DNA of 64,000 nt from Smithellaceae bacterium (GTDB taxonomy: Bacteria > Desulfobacterota > Syntrophia > Syntrophales > Smithellaceae). Shown in pieces: positions 51,024-60,766 of this stretch (the stretch's first letter is position 1; each line of letters starts with the position of its first letter). The DNA lies in the NCBI GenBank assembly GCA_030690945.1, contig JAUYFM010000024.1, forward strand, positions 1-64,000, in the 5' to 3' direction. Under the pieces are notes generated by a model, which saw nothing but the letters and a program-made list of their open reading frames with translations, had not been told where the DNA came from and did not search any database. The translations under genes were made by a program, and so were the position numbers.

Positions 51024-51974
51024 ATGTTAGAAAAAATTAGGGTTTTTTCCGGTAACGCCAATATACCGCTTGCGCAAAAAATATGTGAGAAATTGGGTGT
51101 GCCACTGGGGAAAGCCAATGTTACCACCTTCAGTGATGGAGAAACACGCGTTGAGATTAATGAAAATGTCCGGGGAATGGATGTTTTCATCATCCAATCC
51201 ACCTGTACACCGGTGAATATTACATTGATGGAACTGCTCATTATGATCGATGCCATGAAGAGGGCCTCGGCCGACCGGATTACTGCCGTCGTGCCTTATT
51301 ATGGATACGCCAGGCAAGATCGAAAAGTTGCTCCACGCGCGCCAATTTCGGCAAAATTAGTGGCTGATCTGATTACAACAGCGGGTGCCCAACGCCTTTT
51401 ATCCATGGATCTACATGCCGGTCAGATTCAGGGTTTCTTCAATATTCCCGTGGATAATATTTTTGCCACGCCGGTTTTGATTGATTACATGAAAAGAAGT
51501 TATCAGCATAATCAGGATAATACGGTAGTTGTATCGCCGGATACCGGCGGCGTGGAAAGAGCCCGGGCTTTTGGCAAGAGGCTGGGGGCATCTCTGGCCA
51601 TTATCGATAAAAGAAGAGAAGGACCTAATGAAGCCCAGGTCATGAATATTATTGGTAATATTAAAGGGAAACGGGTTCTCATCCTGGATGACATGATCGA
51701 CACGGCGGGAACCGTTGTTCAGGCCGCCAATGCTCTGGCGGAAGCAGGCGCGCTGGAAGTATCGGTCTGCTGTACGCATCCGGTTTTATCGGGTCCGGCT
51801 ATTGATCGTATTGAAAAATCCAATATTAAAGAAATTATCGTCACAGACACAATTCCGCTTTCCGATCGGGCGGCTAGTTGTAATAGAATAAAAATATTAT
51901 CGGTTTCCGGCCTTTTATCCGAGGCTGTACGCCGCATATATTATAACGATTCAGTAAGCTCATTATTTATTTAG
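51024..51974 (+). CDS. prs: Ribose-phosphate pyrophosphokinase (PRPP synthase)
   Basis: 316 aa, class I length. [57 protein letters not shown], the flexible loop [27 protein letters not shown], metal-binding [15 protein letters not shown] and the PRPP loop [13 protein letters not shown]. Makes PRPP for purines, pyrimidines, His and Trp. Followed 14 bp later by rplY. Confidence 0.96.
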   Translation: MLEKIRVFSGNANIPLAQKICEKLGVPLGKANVTTFSDGETRVEINENVRGMDVFIIQSTCTPVNITLMELLIMIDAMKRASADRITAVVPYYGYARQDRKVAPRAPISAKLVADLITTAGAQRLLSMDLHAGQIQGFFNIPVDNIFATPVLIDYMKRSYQHNQDNTVVVSPDTGGVERARAFGKRLGASLAIIDKRREGPNEAQVMNIIGNIKGKRVLILDDMIDTAGTVVQAANALAEAGALEVSVCCTHPVLSGPAIDRIEKSNIKEIIVTDTIPLSDRAASCNRIKILSVSGLLSEAVRRIYYNDSVSSLFI

Positions 51975-51988
51975 GAGGAGAGGGGTAA

Positions 51989-52639
51989 ATGGAAATAACT
52001 GATTTAGCGGCCCAAGTCCGTAAAGAACAGAAGAAAGGTCCAGCCCGAAGGCTTAGGCAGCAGGGATTTGTGCCGGCTATTTTTTACGGCGGCTCCACGG
52101 AAAACATCCAGCTGGCCGTGAAGAGCAGTGACCTGTTAAAACTGCGTAAGGAAAAAAAAGATCACGCCTTTATCAAACTGATCATTGACGACGGTGGAAA
52201 GAAGCAGGAGAAACTCTCCCTGATCAAGGAATTGCAGATTCAGCCTTTGACCGGAAAGTTTTTTCACGCAGATTTCTATGAAGTGGACATGAATAAGAAA
52301 CTCGCGTTTGACGTCACCCTGAAATTTACGGGCAAAGCCATTGGCGTCGAAAACGGTGGAGAACTCCAGCATATCAAACGCGAAGTGAAAGTTTTATGTT
52401 TGCCGGCAGATTTGCCCGATCACCTTGATGTGGATATTACAGCCATCGAAATCGGTCATTCCATTAAAGTCAAAGATATCAAGATTCCTGAAGGCCTGAC
52501 GCATTTGGATCCACCGGATGCCGCTGTTGTGTCGGTCGCCGCTGTCAAGGTTGTGAAGGTTGAAGCCGCTGAAGCAGCGCCGGCAGAAGGACAAGCAGTT
52601 GCCGCGGAACCGGCAAAAGAAGAGAAGAAAGAAAAATAA
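51989..52639 (+). CDS. rplY: 50S ribosomal protein L25, CTC-type
   Basis: 216 aa, so the long general-stress (Ctc) form with an extra C-terminal beta domain. N-terminal L25 part (AAQVRKEQKKGPARRLRQQGFVPAIFYGG...FFHADFYEVDMNKKLAFDVTLKFTGKAIGVENGGELQHIKREVKVLCLPADLPDHLDVDI), then an Ala/Glu/Lys-rich tail. Binds 5S rRNA. SD AGGAGGAG at 51973-51980. The prs-rplY-pth order is widely conserved. Confidence 0.95.
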   Translation: MEITDLAAQVRKEQKKGPARRLRQQGFVPAIFYGGSTENIQLAVKSSDLLKLRKEKKDHAFIKLIIDDGGKKQEKLSLIKELQIQPLTGKFFHADFYEVDMNKKLAFDVTLKFTGKAIGVENGGELQHIKREVKVLCLPADLPDHLDVDITAIEIGHSIKVKDIKIPEGLTHLDPPDAAVVSVAAVKVVKVEAAEAAPAEGQAVAAEPAKEEKKEK

Positions 52640-52780
52640 GGTTTAGTCCCGCTTTCCGCGGGATGAGCATCAATTCGCCTTAGTTTGCAGCGAGTTGGTT
52701 GATCAAGATTTGGGCGGGAGATCATGCTTCCCTCTGCTTTGGCAAAAATATTTTTTCGGTTTCGAAAAGAGAGGGAGCAT

Positions 52781-53374
52781 ATGGCGCATCTGATTATCGG
52801 TTTAGGTAATTCGGGCAAACGCTATGAGTCAACCCGGCACAATATTGGGTTTATGGCTCTGGATGCGCTTGCTGCTCAGTTGGAAATAGCATTGAAACAG
52901 AAGAGTTTCAATGCGTTGTGGGGCAAAGGAACCATCGCCGGGAACAATGTTCTTCTGGCAGAGCCTCAAACATTTATGAATTTGAGTGGTACTGCGGTAA
53001 GGCAGTTGCAGTCGTTCTTTAAGACGGATATCAGCAATCTCATCGTTATTCACGATGATCTCGACTTGCCTTTCGGTGCCGTTCGGCTGAAGGCGGGGGG
53101 AGGGACTGCCGGTCATAAAGGGCTGGCATCTATCGAGTCTAACTTGGGAACTTCTGGATTTACACGGGTGAGACTGGGTATTGGCAAACCAGTTGACAAA
53201 TCCCGAATTGAGGGTTATGTGTTGGAACCTTTTCAGAAGGAAGAGCAAATCGTGTTGCCGGAATTGCTTAAGTGGGCAGCCGATGCAAGCGCTGAAATTA
53301 TTTTAAACGGTCTGCAGAAAGCAATAAGCAAGTACCAGACAAAAAATATAAATTTTCTAAAGAAGGAGGACTAG
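52781..53374 (+). CDS. pth: Peptidyl-tRNA hydrolase
   Basis: 197 aa from MAHLIIGLGNSGKRYESTRHNIGFMALDALA. Catalytic His in TRHNIG, Asn in NLSGTAV and Asp in HDDLDLPFGAVRLKAGGGTAGHKGLASI. Releases stalled peptidyl-tRNAs. Part of a longer frame from 52724; the family N-terminus and the GAGGGAG before 52781 favour this start. Only 3 bp before the hppA start. Confidence 0.95.
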   Translation: MAHLIIGLGNSGKRYESTRHNIGFMALDALAAQLEIALKQKSFNALWGKGTIAGNNVLLAEPQTFMNLSGTAVRQLQSFFKTDISNLIVIHDDLDLPFGAVRLKAGGGTAGHKGLASIESNLGTSGFTRVRLGIGKPVDKSRIEGYVLEPFQKEEQIVLPELLKWAADASAEIILNGLQKAISKYQTKNINFLKKED

Positions 53375-53377
53375 TTA

Positions 53378-55816
53378 ATGTTTAGAGAAAAAAGAAGTAT
53401 TTGGACATTTTTACTGAGCAGTTTGATGTTCCTGCTCATGGCCGGCACGGCTTTTGCCGGTGAAGCAAATATCAAGTTGCCCGATTTATCTCAAATTACC
53501 TTTTTGGGCGGATCCCTTTCAGGGATGACGATTCTTAATATCGGGTTGATTATCTGCTTGATCGGAATGGTGTTCGGCATCCTGCAATACGTTCAGACGA
53601 AAAATCTGCCCGCGCACAAGGCCATGCTGGATGTGTCTCAGACTATTTGGGAAACCTGCAAGACCTATCTTTTCCAGCAGGGAAAATTTCTCATCGCTTT
53701 GTGGGTTTTAATCGCCGTTTGTATGATTTACTATTTCGGCTTTCTGGAGCAGATGCCTGCGTCGAGCGTCTTCATCATCATGATCGCCTCGATTGTCGGT
53801 ATTCTGGGCTCTTATGCGGTTGCGTGGTTCGGCATTCGCATCAACACAGTGGCCAACTCCCGCGCAGCCTTTTCATCACTGAGCGGTGATCCCCTCAATA
53901 TCGTGAACATCTGTCTGCGTTCCGGTATGAGCGTAGGCCTTCTGCTGGTCAGCATCGAACTATTCTTCATGATCATCATTCTGGCCTACATTCCTACAAA
54001 CTTGGCCGGTGCCTGCTTCGTTGGGTTCGCTATTGGTGAATCCCTGGGCGCTTCCGTGCTGCGTATCTGCGGCGGTATCTTCACCAAGATCGCCGACATC
54101 GGTTCCGACTTGATGAAAATCGTCTTCCATCTTCCTGAAGATGATCCGAAAAACCCTGGTGTTATCGCCGACTGTACAGGTGACAACGCGGGTGACAGTG
54201 TCGGCCCTACGGCAGACGGTTTTGAAACTTACGGCGTGACCGGCGTTGCCCTGATCGTTTTCCTGGCCTTGGCGCTGGCTTCCACCCCGGAAATGGGTGG
54301 CAGATTGATCATCTGGATCTTCGCCATGAGAATTCTCATGATTATCACATCGCTTGCTTCTTACTTCATCAACGACGGTATCAGCAAGGCTGCTTTTGCC
54401 GGTAAAAAAGAATTCAATTTTGAACATCCGTTGACCAACCTGGTTTGGATCACTTCGATCGTTTCCATTATCGTTACCTTTGTCGCCAGTTACGTTCTGC
54501 TGGGCGAGCTGCCCGTGCAGTATGCAGGTCTGTGGTGGGCGCTGTCCATCATCATCAGCTGCGGAACCATCGCTGGCGCGTTGATTCCGGAATTTACCAA
54601 AATATTCACCAGCACCTCGTCACGTCACTGCGAAGAAGTTGTTAACGCCTCCAAGCAGGGCGGTGCTTCCTTGAACATTCTTTCCGGGCTGGTTGCCGGT
54701 AACTTCTCCGGTTTCTGGCTGGGCATGGTGATCATCGCTTTGATGTTCGTCGCCTATATGGTGTCCACGCACGCAGCTGTTATGGCGATTATGCCCGCAG
54801 CCTTTGCCTTTGCCGCGCCCGTGTTTGCTTTCGGTCTGGTGGCTTTCGGCTTCCTGGGCATGGGCCCTGTGACCATCGCTGTGGACAGTTTTGGACCTGT
54901 TTCCGACAACGCGCAGTCGATTTACGAACTGTCGATGATTGAATCGCGTTCCGATGCGAAAGATATTGTAAAAAAAGAATATGGCATTTTGCCTGATTTT
55001 GAACTGGCCAAGCACTTCCTGGAATCTGCTGACGGTGCAGGCAATACCTTCAAAGCGACAGCCAAGCCCGTGCTGATCGGCACCGCCGTTGTCGGCGCCA
55101 CCACCATGGTTTTCGGCATCATCATTATGCTCGAAGGTCTCTTCGGAAATGTTGTCGCGAGACTTTCCTTGGTTCAGCCGGAAATCATACTGGGTCTGCT
55201 TGCCGGCGGTTGCGTCATTTACTGGTTCACCGGCGCTTCTATTCAGGCGGTTGTTACCGGCTCTTATCAGGCCGTTGTGTTCATTAAGAAGAACATTAAA
55301 CTGGACAAAAAAGAAGCCTCGATTGAAGATTCGAAAGAAGTCGTCAAGATTTGTACCCAGTATGCTCAAAAGGGTATGATCAACATCTTCATCGTGATCT
55401 TCTTCATGACCTTGGCCCTGTCGTTCTTCAACCCCTACTTCTTCATCGGTTACCTGGTCGGCATCGCGTTCTTCGGTCTATTCCAGGCGATCTTCATGGC
55501 CAACGCCGGCGGTTGCTGGGATAACGGCAAGAAGATTGTGGAAGTCGACCTCAAGATGAAAAACACCCCGCTGCACGAAGCAGCTGTCGTGGGTGACACC
55601 GTCGGCGATCCCTTCAAAGATACGTCCTCTGTTTCTTTGAACCCGATCATCAAATTCACGACCCTGTTTGGTCTGTTGGCTGTCGAAATCGCCGTCAACA
55701 TGCCGAACAAGAATTTGAAACTTGGTCTGGCCTGTTTATTCCTGCTAATCGCTCTGATTTTCGTGTATCGTTCTTTCTACAGCATGAGAATTTCCAGCGA
55801 AAAACTGAGTGAATAA
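53378..55816 (+). CDS. hppA: Membrane-bound proton-translocating pyrophosphatase, K+-independent type
   Basis: 812 aa with about 16-17 helices. Pyrophosphate-site loops: DIGSDLMKIVFHLPEDDPKNPGVIADCTGDNAGDSVGPTADGFETYG, GFLGMGPVTIAVDSFGPVSDNAQSI and the late AAVVGDTVGDPFKDTSSVSLNPIIK. The diagnostic position in GNTFKAT is Lys559, the K+-independent state. Cleaves pyrophosphate and pumps protons, conserving energy from acyl-CoA ligase reactions, which is valuable for syntrophs living near the thermodynamic limit. Ends in a strong terminator. An extra hydrophobic segment at 10-28 precedes the usual first helix. Confidence 0.95.
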   Translation: MFREKRSIWTFLLSSLMFLLMAGTAFAGEANIKLPDLSQITFLGGSLSGMTILNIGLIICLIGMVFGILQYVQTKNLPAHKAMLDVSQTIWETCKTYLFQQGKFLIALWVLIAVCMIYYFGFLEQMPASSVFIIMIASIVGILGSYAVAWFGIRINTVANSRAAFSSLSGDPLNIVNICLRSGMSVGLLLVSIELFFMIIILAYIPTNLAGACFVGFAIGESLGASVLRICGGIFTKIADIGSDLMKIVFHLPEDDPKNPGVIADCTGDNAGDSVGPTADGFETYGVTGVALIVFLALALASTPEMGGRLIIWIFAMRILMIITSLASYFINDGISKAAFAGKKEFNFEHPLTNLVWITSIVSIIVTFVASYVLLGELPVQYAGLWWALSIIISCGTIAGALIPEFTKIFTSTSSRHCEEVVNASKQGGASLNILSGLVAGNFSGFWLGMVIIALMFVAYMVSTHAAVMAIMPAAFAFAAPVFAFGLVAFGFLGMGPVTIAVDSFGPVSDNAQSIYELSMIESRSDAKDIVKKEYGILPDFELAKHFLESADGAGNTFKATAKPVLIGTAVVGATTMVFGIIIMLEGLFGNVVARLSLVQPEIILGLLAGGCVIYWFTGASIQAVVTGSYQAVVFIKKNIKLDKKEASIEDSKEVVKICTQYAQKGMINIFIVIFFMTLALSFFNPYFFIGYLVGIAFFGLFQAIFMANAGGCWDNGKKIVEVDLKMKNTPLHEAAVVGDTVGDPFKDTSSVSLNPIIKFTTLFGLLAVEIAVNMPNKNLKLGLACLFLLIALIFVYRSFYSMRISSEKLSE

Positions 55817-55836
55817 GCAGTCTAACCTTTAACGTC

Positions 55837-55869
55837 AAAAGGCGCTCCCGAAACGGAGCGCCTTTTTTT
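55837..55869 (+). terminator. Intrinsic terminator of hppA
   Basis: Arms AAAAGGCGCTCC and GGAGCGCCTTTT, 12 bp with a 6-nt loop, followed by TTT. A separate GC palindrome (GGTGCGCCC/GGGCGCACC, about 55872-55893) follows and may serve the convergent purD. Confidence 0.9.
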
Positions 55870-55928
55870 ATGGTGCGCCCGGCAGGGCGCACCAACCTGG
55901 TAGTGCAAGTCCAGTGTTGTTTATAAAA

Positions 55929-57257
55929 TTAATATTTCCGTATCTTCTTCATATGATCAATACGTTTTTGAATGAGCGCAGCCGTGCCGATGTCTTCGCG
56001 GTAGGCCACGGGGCCTTTAACGGCTTTGACGCCTGCCTCGGCGATCTTGCGAGCCTCTTCCAGATTGTCGGCAATGCCGACAATGCCGATGGCGCGTGAG
56101 GAACTCAAATACAGACCATCTTCTTTCTTATCGACGGAGGAATAGTAAAGTCTGGCCTTTCCCACGTTGCCCACTTCAATCTTGTCGCGTGACGAGGCAG
56201 CGTCGGGATGATCGGCGGGGAGACCGTAGCCTTTGGGTACAACGTATTTGCAGACGGTAGCCTTTGGTTCAAATTCGATTTTTAACTGATCCAATGTGCC
56301 GGCGATGATGTGCCGGCATATTTCGACAAAATCCGTTTTCAAAAGCGGCAGGATATTCATGGCCTCGGGGTCGCCGAAGCGCGCGTTATATTCCAGAAGC
56401 TTTGCGCCGTTTTTGGTGGCGATGAATCCGCCGTACATGACGCCCTTGTAGGGGTTGCCTGTTTCTTTCCAAAGCGCCGCTGCGACTTGCCTTGTGATTT
56501 CCAGACCCTCCTCAACATCCTGAGGTTTTAAAAAAGGCATGCTGTGATCAGGCAGGGAATAAGAGCCCATACCGCCGGTATTGGGGCCGCGGTCGCCATC
56601 AAATCGGCGTTTATGATCCTGCACAAGCGGTGTGGCCACAACCGTTTTTCCGTCACACAGACATTGCAGTGAAAATTCCTCGCCGTCGAATTTTTCCTCA
56701 ACAATCAAGGATGAGCTTTCCTTTAAAATCTGCTGGCACAATTTCAGTGCTTCATCCTCTGTGACGAAATGATCGCCCTGAACCAGCACGCCTTTGCCGC
56801 CGGTCAGTCCATCCGGCTTGAGAACGATGCCTTCTAGTTTGTTCAGGAAAGCTTCTACACCATCCATGCTGGTAAATACATTGAATTGCGGATTGCCGGG
56901 AATATGATACTTGTTTACCAGATTTCGGGTGAACGATTTGGAGGTTTCCAGGCGAGCCAGACTTTTATTCGGACCGACGGCCGGAATGCCGCAGGCGGTC
57001 AGCGCATCGACGACGCCGTTGTTTAGCGGATCTTCCGGGCCGATCACGGCGAACTCTATTTTGTTCTCCGTTGCAAAGCCGGTAATCGCCGCCAGGTCTG
57101 AATAACCGCCGAGTTTGATTTTCTCTGAGAGGGATGCGATCCCCGGGTTATTGGCTTTCATAAACGAAAACAGGCGCGGATTGTGCTGGGATCGTGAAAT
57201 GGCTTCGGCCATCGCGTGTTCTCGTGCGCCGTTTCCGACAAGTAATATGTTGGGCAT
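55929..57257 (-). CDS. purD: Phosphoribosylamine-glycine ligase (GAR synthetase)
   Basis: 442 aa from MPNILLVGNGAREHAMAEAI. ATP-grasp enzyme: GPEDPLNNGVVDALTACGIPAVGPNKSLARLETSKSF, GIVLKPDGLTGGKGVLV, EEFSLQCLCDG, RFDGDRGPNTGGMGSYSLPD and EYNARFGDPEAMNILPLL. Second step of purine synthesis, using the phosphoribosylamine made from PRPP. GGAG seven bases upstream (minus strand) favours this ATG over a TTG two codons earlier. Confidence 0.95.
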   Translation of the reverse strand: MPNILLVGNGAREHAMAEAISRSQHNPRLFSFMKANNPGIASLSEKIKLGGYSDLAAITGFATENKIEFAVIGPEDPLNNGVVDALTACGIPAVGPNKSLARLETSKSFTRNLVNKYHIPGNPQFNVFTSMDGVEAFLNKLEGIVLKPDGLTGGKGVLVQGDHFVTEDEALKLCQQILKESSSLIVEEKFDGEEFSLQCLCDGKTVVATPLVQDHKRRFDGDRGPNTGGMGSYSLPDHSMPFLKPQDVEEGLEITRQVAAALWKETGNPYKGVMYGGFIATKNGAKLLEYNARFGDPEAMNILPLLKTDFVEICRHIIAGTLDQLKIEFEPKATVCKYVVPKGYGLPADHPDAASSRDKIEVGNVGKARLYYSSVDKKEDGLYLSSSRAIGIVGIADNLEEARKIAEAGVKAVKGPVAYREDIGTAALIQKRIDHMKKIRKY

Positions 57258-57417
57258 GGTCAATCTCCTGCATTAGTTTTATGTCATCACGGCTGTCTCA
57301 ATAACGGAAAATAATGTTTTAGTCAAATGGAAGGAGCGGCATGCCGCATTGCTGTCCCGGAAACACTGTATCTTTTTTTCATGTAATCTGATAAATTGAT
57401 TGGTATCAAGAATAACA

Positions 57418-58698
57418 ATGAGGTTTAACAGATTGGTTCCGAGTTTTGATATTATCATTCTACTGATCCTTTTTTTGTTTTCCGGTTTTTTTTCAGCGGC
57501 GGAGGCGGCGCTGCTTTCGCTTTCGGATTTGCATCTGCATAAGATGAAGTCGGACAACTATCCCTTTTTGAATTCCGTGGTGAAATTGCTGGAAAATCCA
57601 AGGCGCCTGCTCATTACGGTGGTTACCAGCAATGAGGCCGTCAATATTAGTATCTCCATTCTGGCGGCTTCTCTGTTTATCAGTTTGTTCGGCGTCAATG
57701 GTCAGTGGATTTCCATCATCGTGACATCGATTGTGCTATTTCTGGCCGGTGAGGCCATCCCAAAAACGTTTGGCATTACTTATCCCATGCAGGTTTCGTC
57801 GGCTGTATCGCCGCTGTTGCTGATTATTTCCCGGCTGGAATTCCCGATCGTCGCCGCGCTGGAAAAAACGCCCGGTTTGATTTTAAAACGGCTGGATAAG
57901 CGAAAGACAAGGGATACGGATGTTTTAATGGAGGACGAATTCAAACACCTGATTGATGCCGGAAGCCGGGAAGGCGTTGTGGATGAATCGCAGAAAGAAC
58001 TCATCAAAACAATCTTTGAATCGGGCGACCGGCCGGTAACGGATATCATGATCCCCCGCGTGGAAATGTTTTGTCTCTCTTCCGATATGAAGGCTTCGGA
58101 CATTGTCCGGGAGGTTGTTCGCGGCCGGTACGAGCGAGTGCCCATTTATCGAGATGACCGCGACAACATCATCGGTATCCTCTTTGCCCGCGATTTACTC
58201 AATGACGCCTTGCGCGCGCAGGCTGCGGTCTCTGTCGAGAAACTACTGGCCAAACCCTATTTTGTTCCGGAAGGCAAAACCATTAACGGTCTGCTTCATG
58301 ATTTTCAGGAAAAATCGATCCAGATCGCTATCGTGGTGGATGAATACGGAGGCGTATCCGGTCTGGTGACGCTGGAAGATATTCTGGAGCATTTGTTTGA
58401 AGAGGCCTATGGCGATGATGAACCGGCAAGTTGCGGGTGCGATATTCTGGATGAGCACACCATGATTGTGCCCGGCAATATGGAGATGGAGCAGCTAAGC
58501 GACTTGCTGCAAACCTCTCTGCCGCAGGATGAATTCGATACGATCGGCGGCTTTGTTCTGCATTTATTCGGAAAGATGCCAGAGCGTGGTGAAATCATCC
58601 ATTTTGAAAACTATTCTTTCCGCATTGAGAGCATCGGTAAAACAAGAATACTCAAAATCCGGATTGAAAAAGAAAAAGAGACGGTGACTGAAGCATGA
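57418..58698 (+). CDS. CNNM/CorC-HlyC transporter-associated CBS protein 1
   Basis: 426 aa. An N-terminal CNNM transmembrane domain with four hydrophobic segments (about 9-200) contains SGFFSAAEAALLSLSDLHLHKM and GEAIPKTFGITYP. Two CBS domains follow (about 210-330; IMIPRVEMFCLSSDM, RVPIYRDDRDNIIGILFARDLL, VDEYGGVSGLVTLEDILEHLFEE), then a C-terminal CorC_HlyC domain. The family is linked to Mg2+ and other divalent cation balance. The stop overlaps a paralogue by 4 bp. No strong SD; the reading could also start at TTG 57400. Confidence 0.9.
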   Translation: MRFNRLVPSFDIIILLILFLFSGFFSAAEAALLSLSDLHLHKMKSDNYPFLNSVVKLLENPRRLLITVVTSNEAVNISISILAASLFISLFGVNGQWISIIVTSIVLFLAGEAIPKTFGITYPMQVSSAVSPLLLIISRLEFPIVAALEKTPGLILKRLDKRKTRDTDVLMEDEFKHLIDAGSREGVVDESQKELIKTIFESGDRPVTDIMIPRVEMFCLSSDMKASDIVREVVRGRYERVPIYRDDRDNIIGILFARDLLNDALRAQAAVSVEKLLAKPYFVPEGKTINGLLHDFQEKSIQIAIVVDEYGGVSGLVTLEDILEHLFEEAYGDDEPASCGCDILDEHTMIVPGNMEMEQLSDLLQTSLPQDEFDTIGGFVLHLFGKMPERGEIIHFENYSFRIESIGKTRILKIRIEKEKETVTEA

Positions 58699-59993
58699 GC
58701 CTTTATCTGATTATTGCCGTCATATTGATTTGCCTGATTCTGGAGGCCCTATATTCCGGAGGAGAGGTTGCTTTATTTTCCGCCGACATCAATAAAATAA
58801 AATATTACGCACGGCGGGGATCGCGAGCGGCCATGCAGGCCGTCAAATTAAAGGAACATCCCGAATGGTTTATTTCCACCGCGCTCATCGGCACGAATCT
58901 GGCGATTATTGTCGCCTCCACACTGGCCACGGGTCTTTTGATTCAATATTTCGGCGCGAAACACGGCGAGCAAATCGCTTTTTTGATTATGCTACCGACC
59001 TTGTTTGTCATCATTATCATCCGCAGCATCTTCCAGCACTATCCGGAGTTGATGGCGATTAAGGTAGCCCATTTTATCCGTTTTTCATCGCTTGTCTTTT
59101 ATCCGTTGACTTATTTTATTGCGGCGATATCAAGAGGTGCGGTCAATATTTCCTTTGACCAAAAAGTGAAGCAGCCCTCCTACATCACCAAAGAAGGTTT
59201 AAAATATATTTTAGGCGAAAAGACACAGGGCAGCGACATTTTGACAACAGAAAAGGAGATGGTCAGTCGTGTTTTTGGTTTTTCCGCACTCACGGCGGAA
59301 AAGATCATGGTGCCTATCTCCGCTTTGACGGCCTTGCCGCAAACGATGAAGATCGAAGAAGCGGCCCGCGTTGTCGCGGCCAAAAAATATATGCGCATTC
59401 CCGTCTATTCGGATACGGTTTACAATATTGTCGGTATTTTGCATTATTTTGATCTTCTGGATATGTTATTGAAGCAACAGCAAACGCCGGCGGAGGCTTC
59501 CAGCGCGGCTACGGTGGCCGGCTGCATGCGGACGGATGTTTTTTATGTTCCGGAAACGAAAAAGGCCGGGCCGCTTTTGATGGATATGCAAAGAAAACGC
59601 GAGCACATGGGGGTGGTTGTTGATGAATACGGTGGCGCGGTCGGTATTGTCACCATGGAGGATATCGGAGAGGAAATTGTCGGAAGCATCGATGAGGAAT
59701 ATAACAAGGGCGAGAAACTTTATAAAAAGATGGCGCCTGGCCGGTATTTGATCAATGGCCGGATGAAAATTGATGATATGAATCAAATCTTATTGACAAA
59801 GCTGCCTGAAGGAAACTATGAAACTCTTGGAGGTTTTCTGATACAGCAGGCGGGAAGGATTCCCCTCAGTCGGGAAAAGCTTGAATTCGACGGCATAATC
59901 TTTATTATAGAAAATGCCGATCAGAAATCCATCAAGGAAGTTCTGGTCCTTTTCCCACCGCAGGTTGAGAGACCGCCAACACAAATGGTGTGA
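58695..59993 (+). CDS. CNNM/CorC-HlyC transporter-associated CBS protein 2
   Basis: 432 aa paralogue of the preceding gene with the same domain order: membrane part (EALYSGGEVALFSADINKIKYYARRGSRAAMQAVKLKEHPEWFISTALIGTNLAIIVASTLATG), CBS pair (IMVPISALTALPQTMK, RIPVYSDTVYNIVGILHYFDLL, VDEYGGAVGIVTMEDIGEEIVG) and CorC_HlyC domain. The usual PK in the central membrane segment is replaced by PELMA. The 4-bp overlap implies coupled translation, perhaps a heterodimeric ion transporter. Confidence 0.9.
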   Translation: MSLYLIIAVILICLILEALYSGGEVALFSADINKIKYYARRGSRAAMQAVKLKEHPEWFISTALIGTNLAIIVASTLATGLLIQYFGAKHGEQIAFLIMLPTLFVIIIIRSIFQHYPELMAIKVAHFIRFSSLVFYPLTYFIAAISRGAVNISFDQKVKQPSYITKEGLKYILGEKTQGSDILTTEKEMVSRVFGFSALTAEKIMVPISALTALPQTMKIEEAARVVAAKKYMRIPVYSDTVYNIVGILHYFDLLDMLLKQQQTPAEASSAATVAGCMRTDVFYVPETKKAGPLLMDMQRKREHMGVVVDEYGGAVGIVTMEDIGEEIVGSIDEEYNKGEKLYKKMAPGRYLINGRMKIDDMNQILLTKLPEGNYETLGGFLIQQAGRIPLSREKLEFDGIIFIIENADQKSIKEVLVLFPPQVERPPTQMV

Positions 59994-60004
59994 GGTGAAA
60001 GTAA

Positions 60005-60763
60005 TTGGTAAAAAATATAGAATTCTGTGCGCTCATTTTAGCGGCGGGGAAGGGCACCCGCATGAAATCGGACATGGCCAAAGTGCTTCATGTCCTCAAC
60101 GGCAAGCCGCTCTTATATTATTCATTAGAAGCGGCGCGCAAGTCGGGAGTGCAAAAAATTGTTGTCATTATCGGCCATCAATCGGACAAGGTACGGGAAG
60201 CATTTCCCGATTTGGATTTGGTCTTTGTGGAACAAATGCCGCAACTGGGAACAGGCCACGCTGTCATGCAGGCCAAGGATGCTCTTTGCGACTACAAAGG
60301 TTTGACGGTTATTCTCTGTGGTGATGTGCCGCTTCTGAAGCCGGAAACGATTCAGTCGCTGATCAGACATCATGAAGACGCACAGGCCTTGGTGACCGTA
60401 CTGACCACCGAGCCGCCCGGACCCCATGCCTACGGCCGCATTGTGAAAAATAATCAAGGCGACATCCTGAAAATTGTTGAGCACAAAGACGCAACCGAAA
60501 CTGAAAGAGAAATCCTGGAAATCAATACGGGTATTTATTGCGTTGATACGCCGTTTTTATTTGCCGCGCTGGCTCAGGTTAAAAACGATAATCAGCAAAA
60601 AGAATATTATCTGACCGATATCGTGGAAATCGCCCGACGGGAGCACAGGAAGGTTCATGCTTTTTTGACAACGGATTATGTTGAAGTGATGGGGATCAAT
60701 ACTCTGGAGGAATTGCGAAAAGCGGGTGAGTATCTTCGGAAGTCAACACCCAGTCAGGTTTGA
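60005..60763 (+). CDS. GlmU-like nucleotidyltransferase lacking the acetyltransferase domain
   Basis: 252 aa. Matches only the N-terminal uridylyltransferase half of GlmU: ALILAAGKGTRMKSDMAKVLHVLNGKPLLYY, QLGTGHAVMQAK, LCGDVPLL, GRIVKNNQGDILKIVEHKDAT, INTGIYC and YYLTDIVEIA. GlmU is normally about 450-460 aa with a left-handed beta-helix acetyltransferase domain, which is absent here. The frame ends cleanly and the next gene begins 3 bp later, so this is not a frameshift. TTG start with GAGGTG seven bases upstream. It makes a UDP- or other NDP-sugar; acetylation would need a separate enzyme. Confidence 0.88.
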   Translation: MVKNIEFCALILAAGKGTRMKSDMAKVLHVLNGKPLLYYSLEAARKSGVQKIVVIIGHQSDKVREAFPDLDLVFVEQMPQLGTGHAVMQAKDALCDYKGLTVILCGDVPLLKPETIQSLIRHHEDAQALVTVLTTEPPGPHAYGRIVKNNQGDILKIVEHKDATETEREILEINTGIYCVDTPFLFAALAQVKNDNQQKEYYLTDIVEIARREHRKVHAFLTTDYVEVMGINTLEELRKAGEYLRKSTPSQV

Positions 60764-60766
60764 TTT

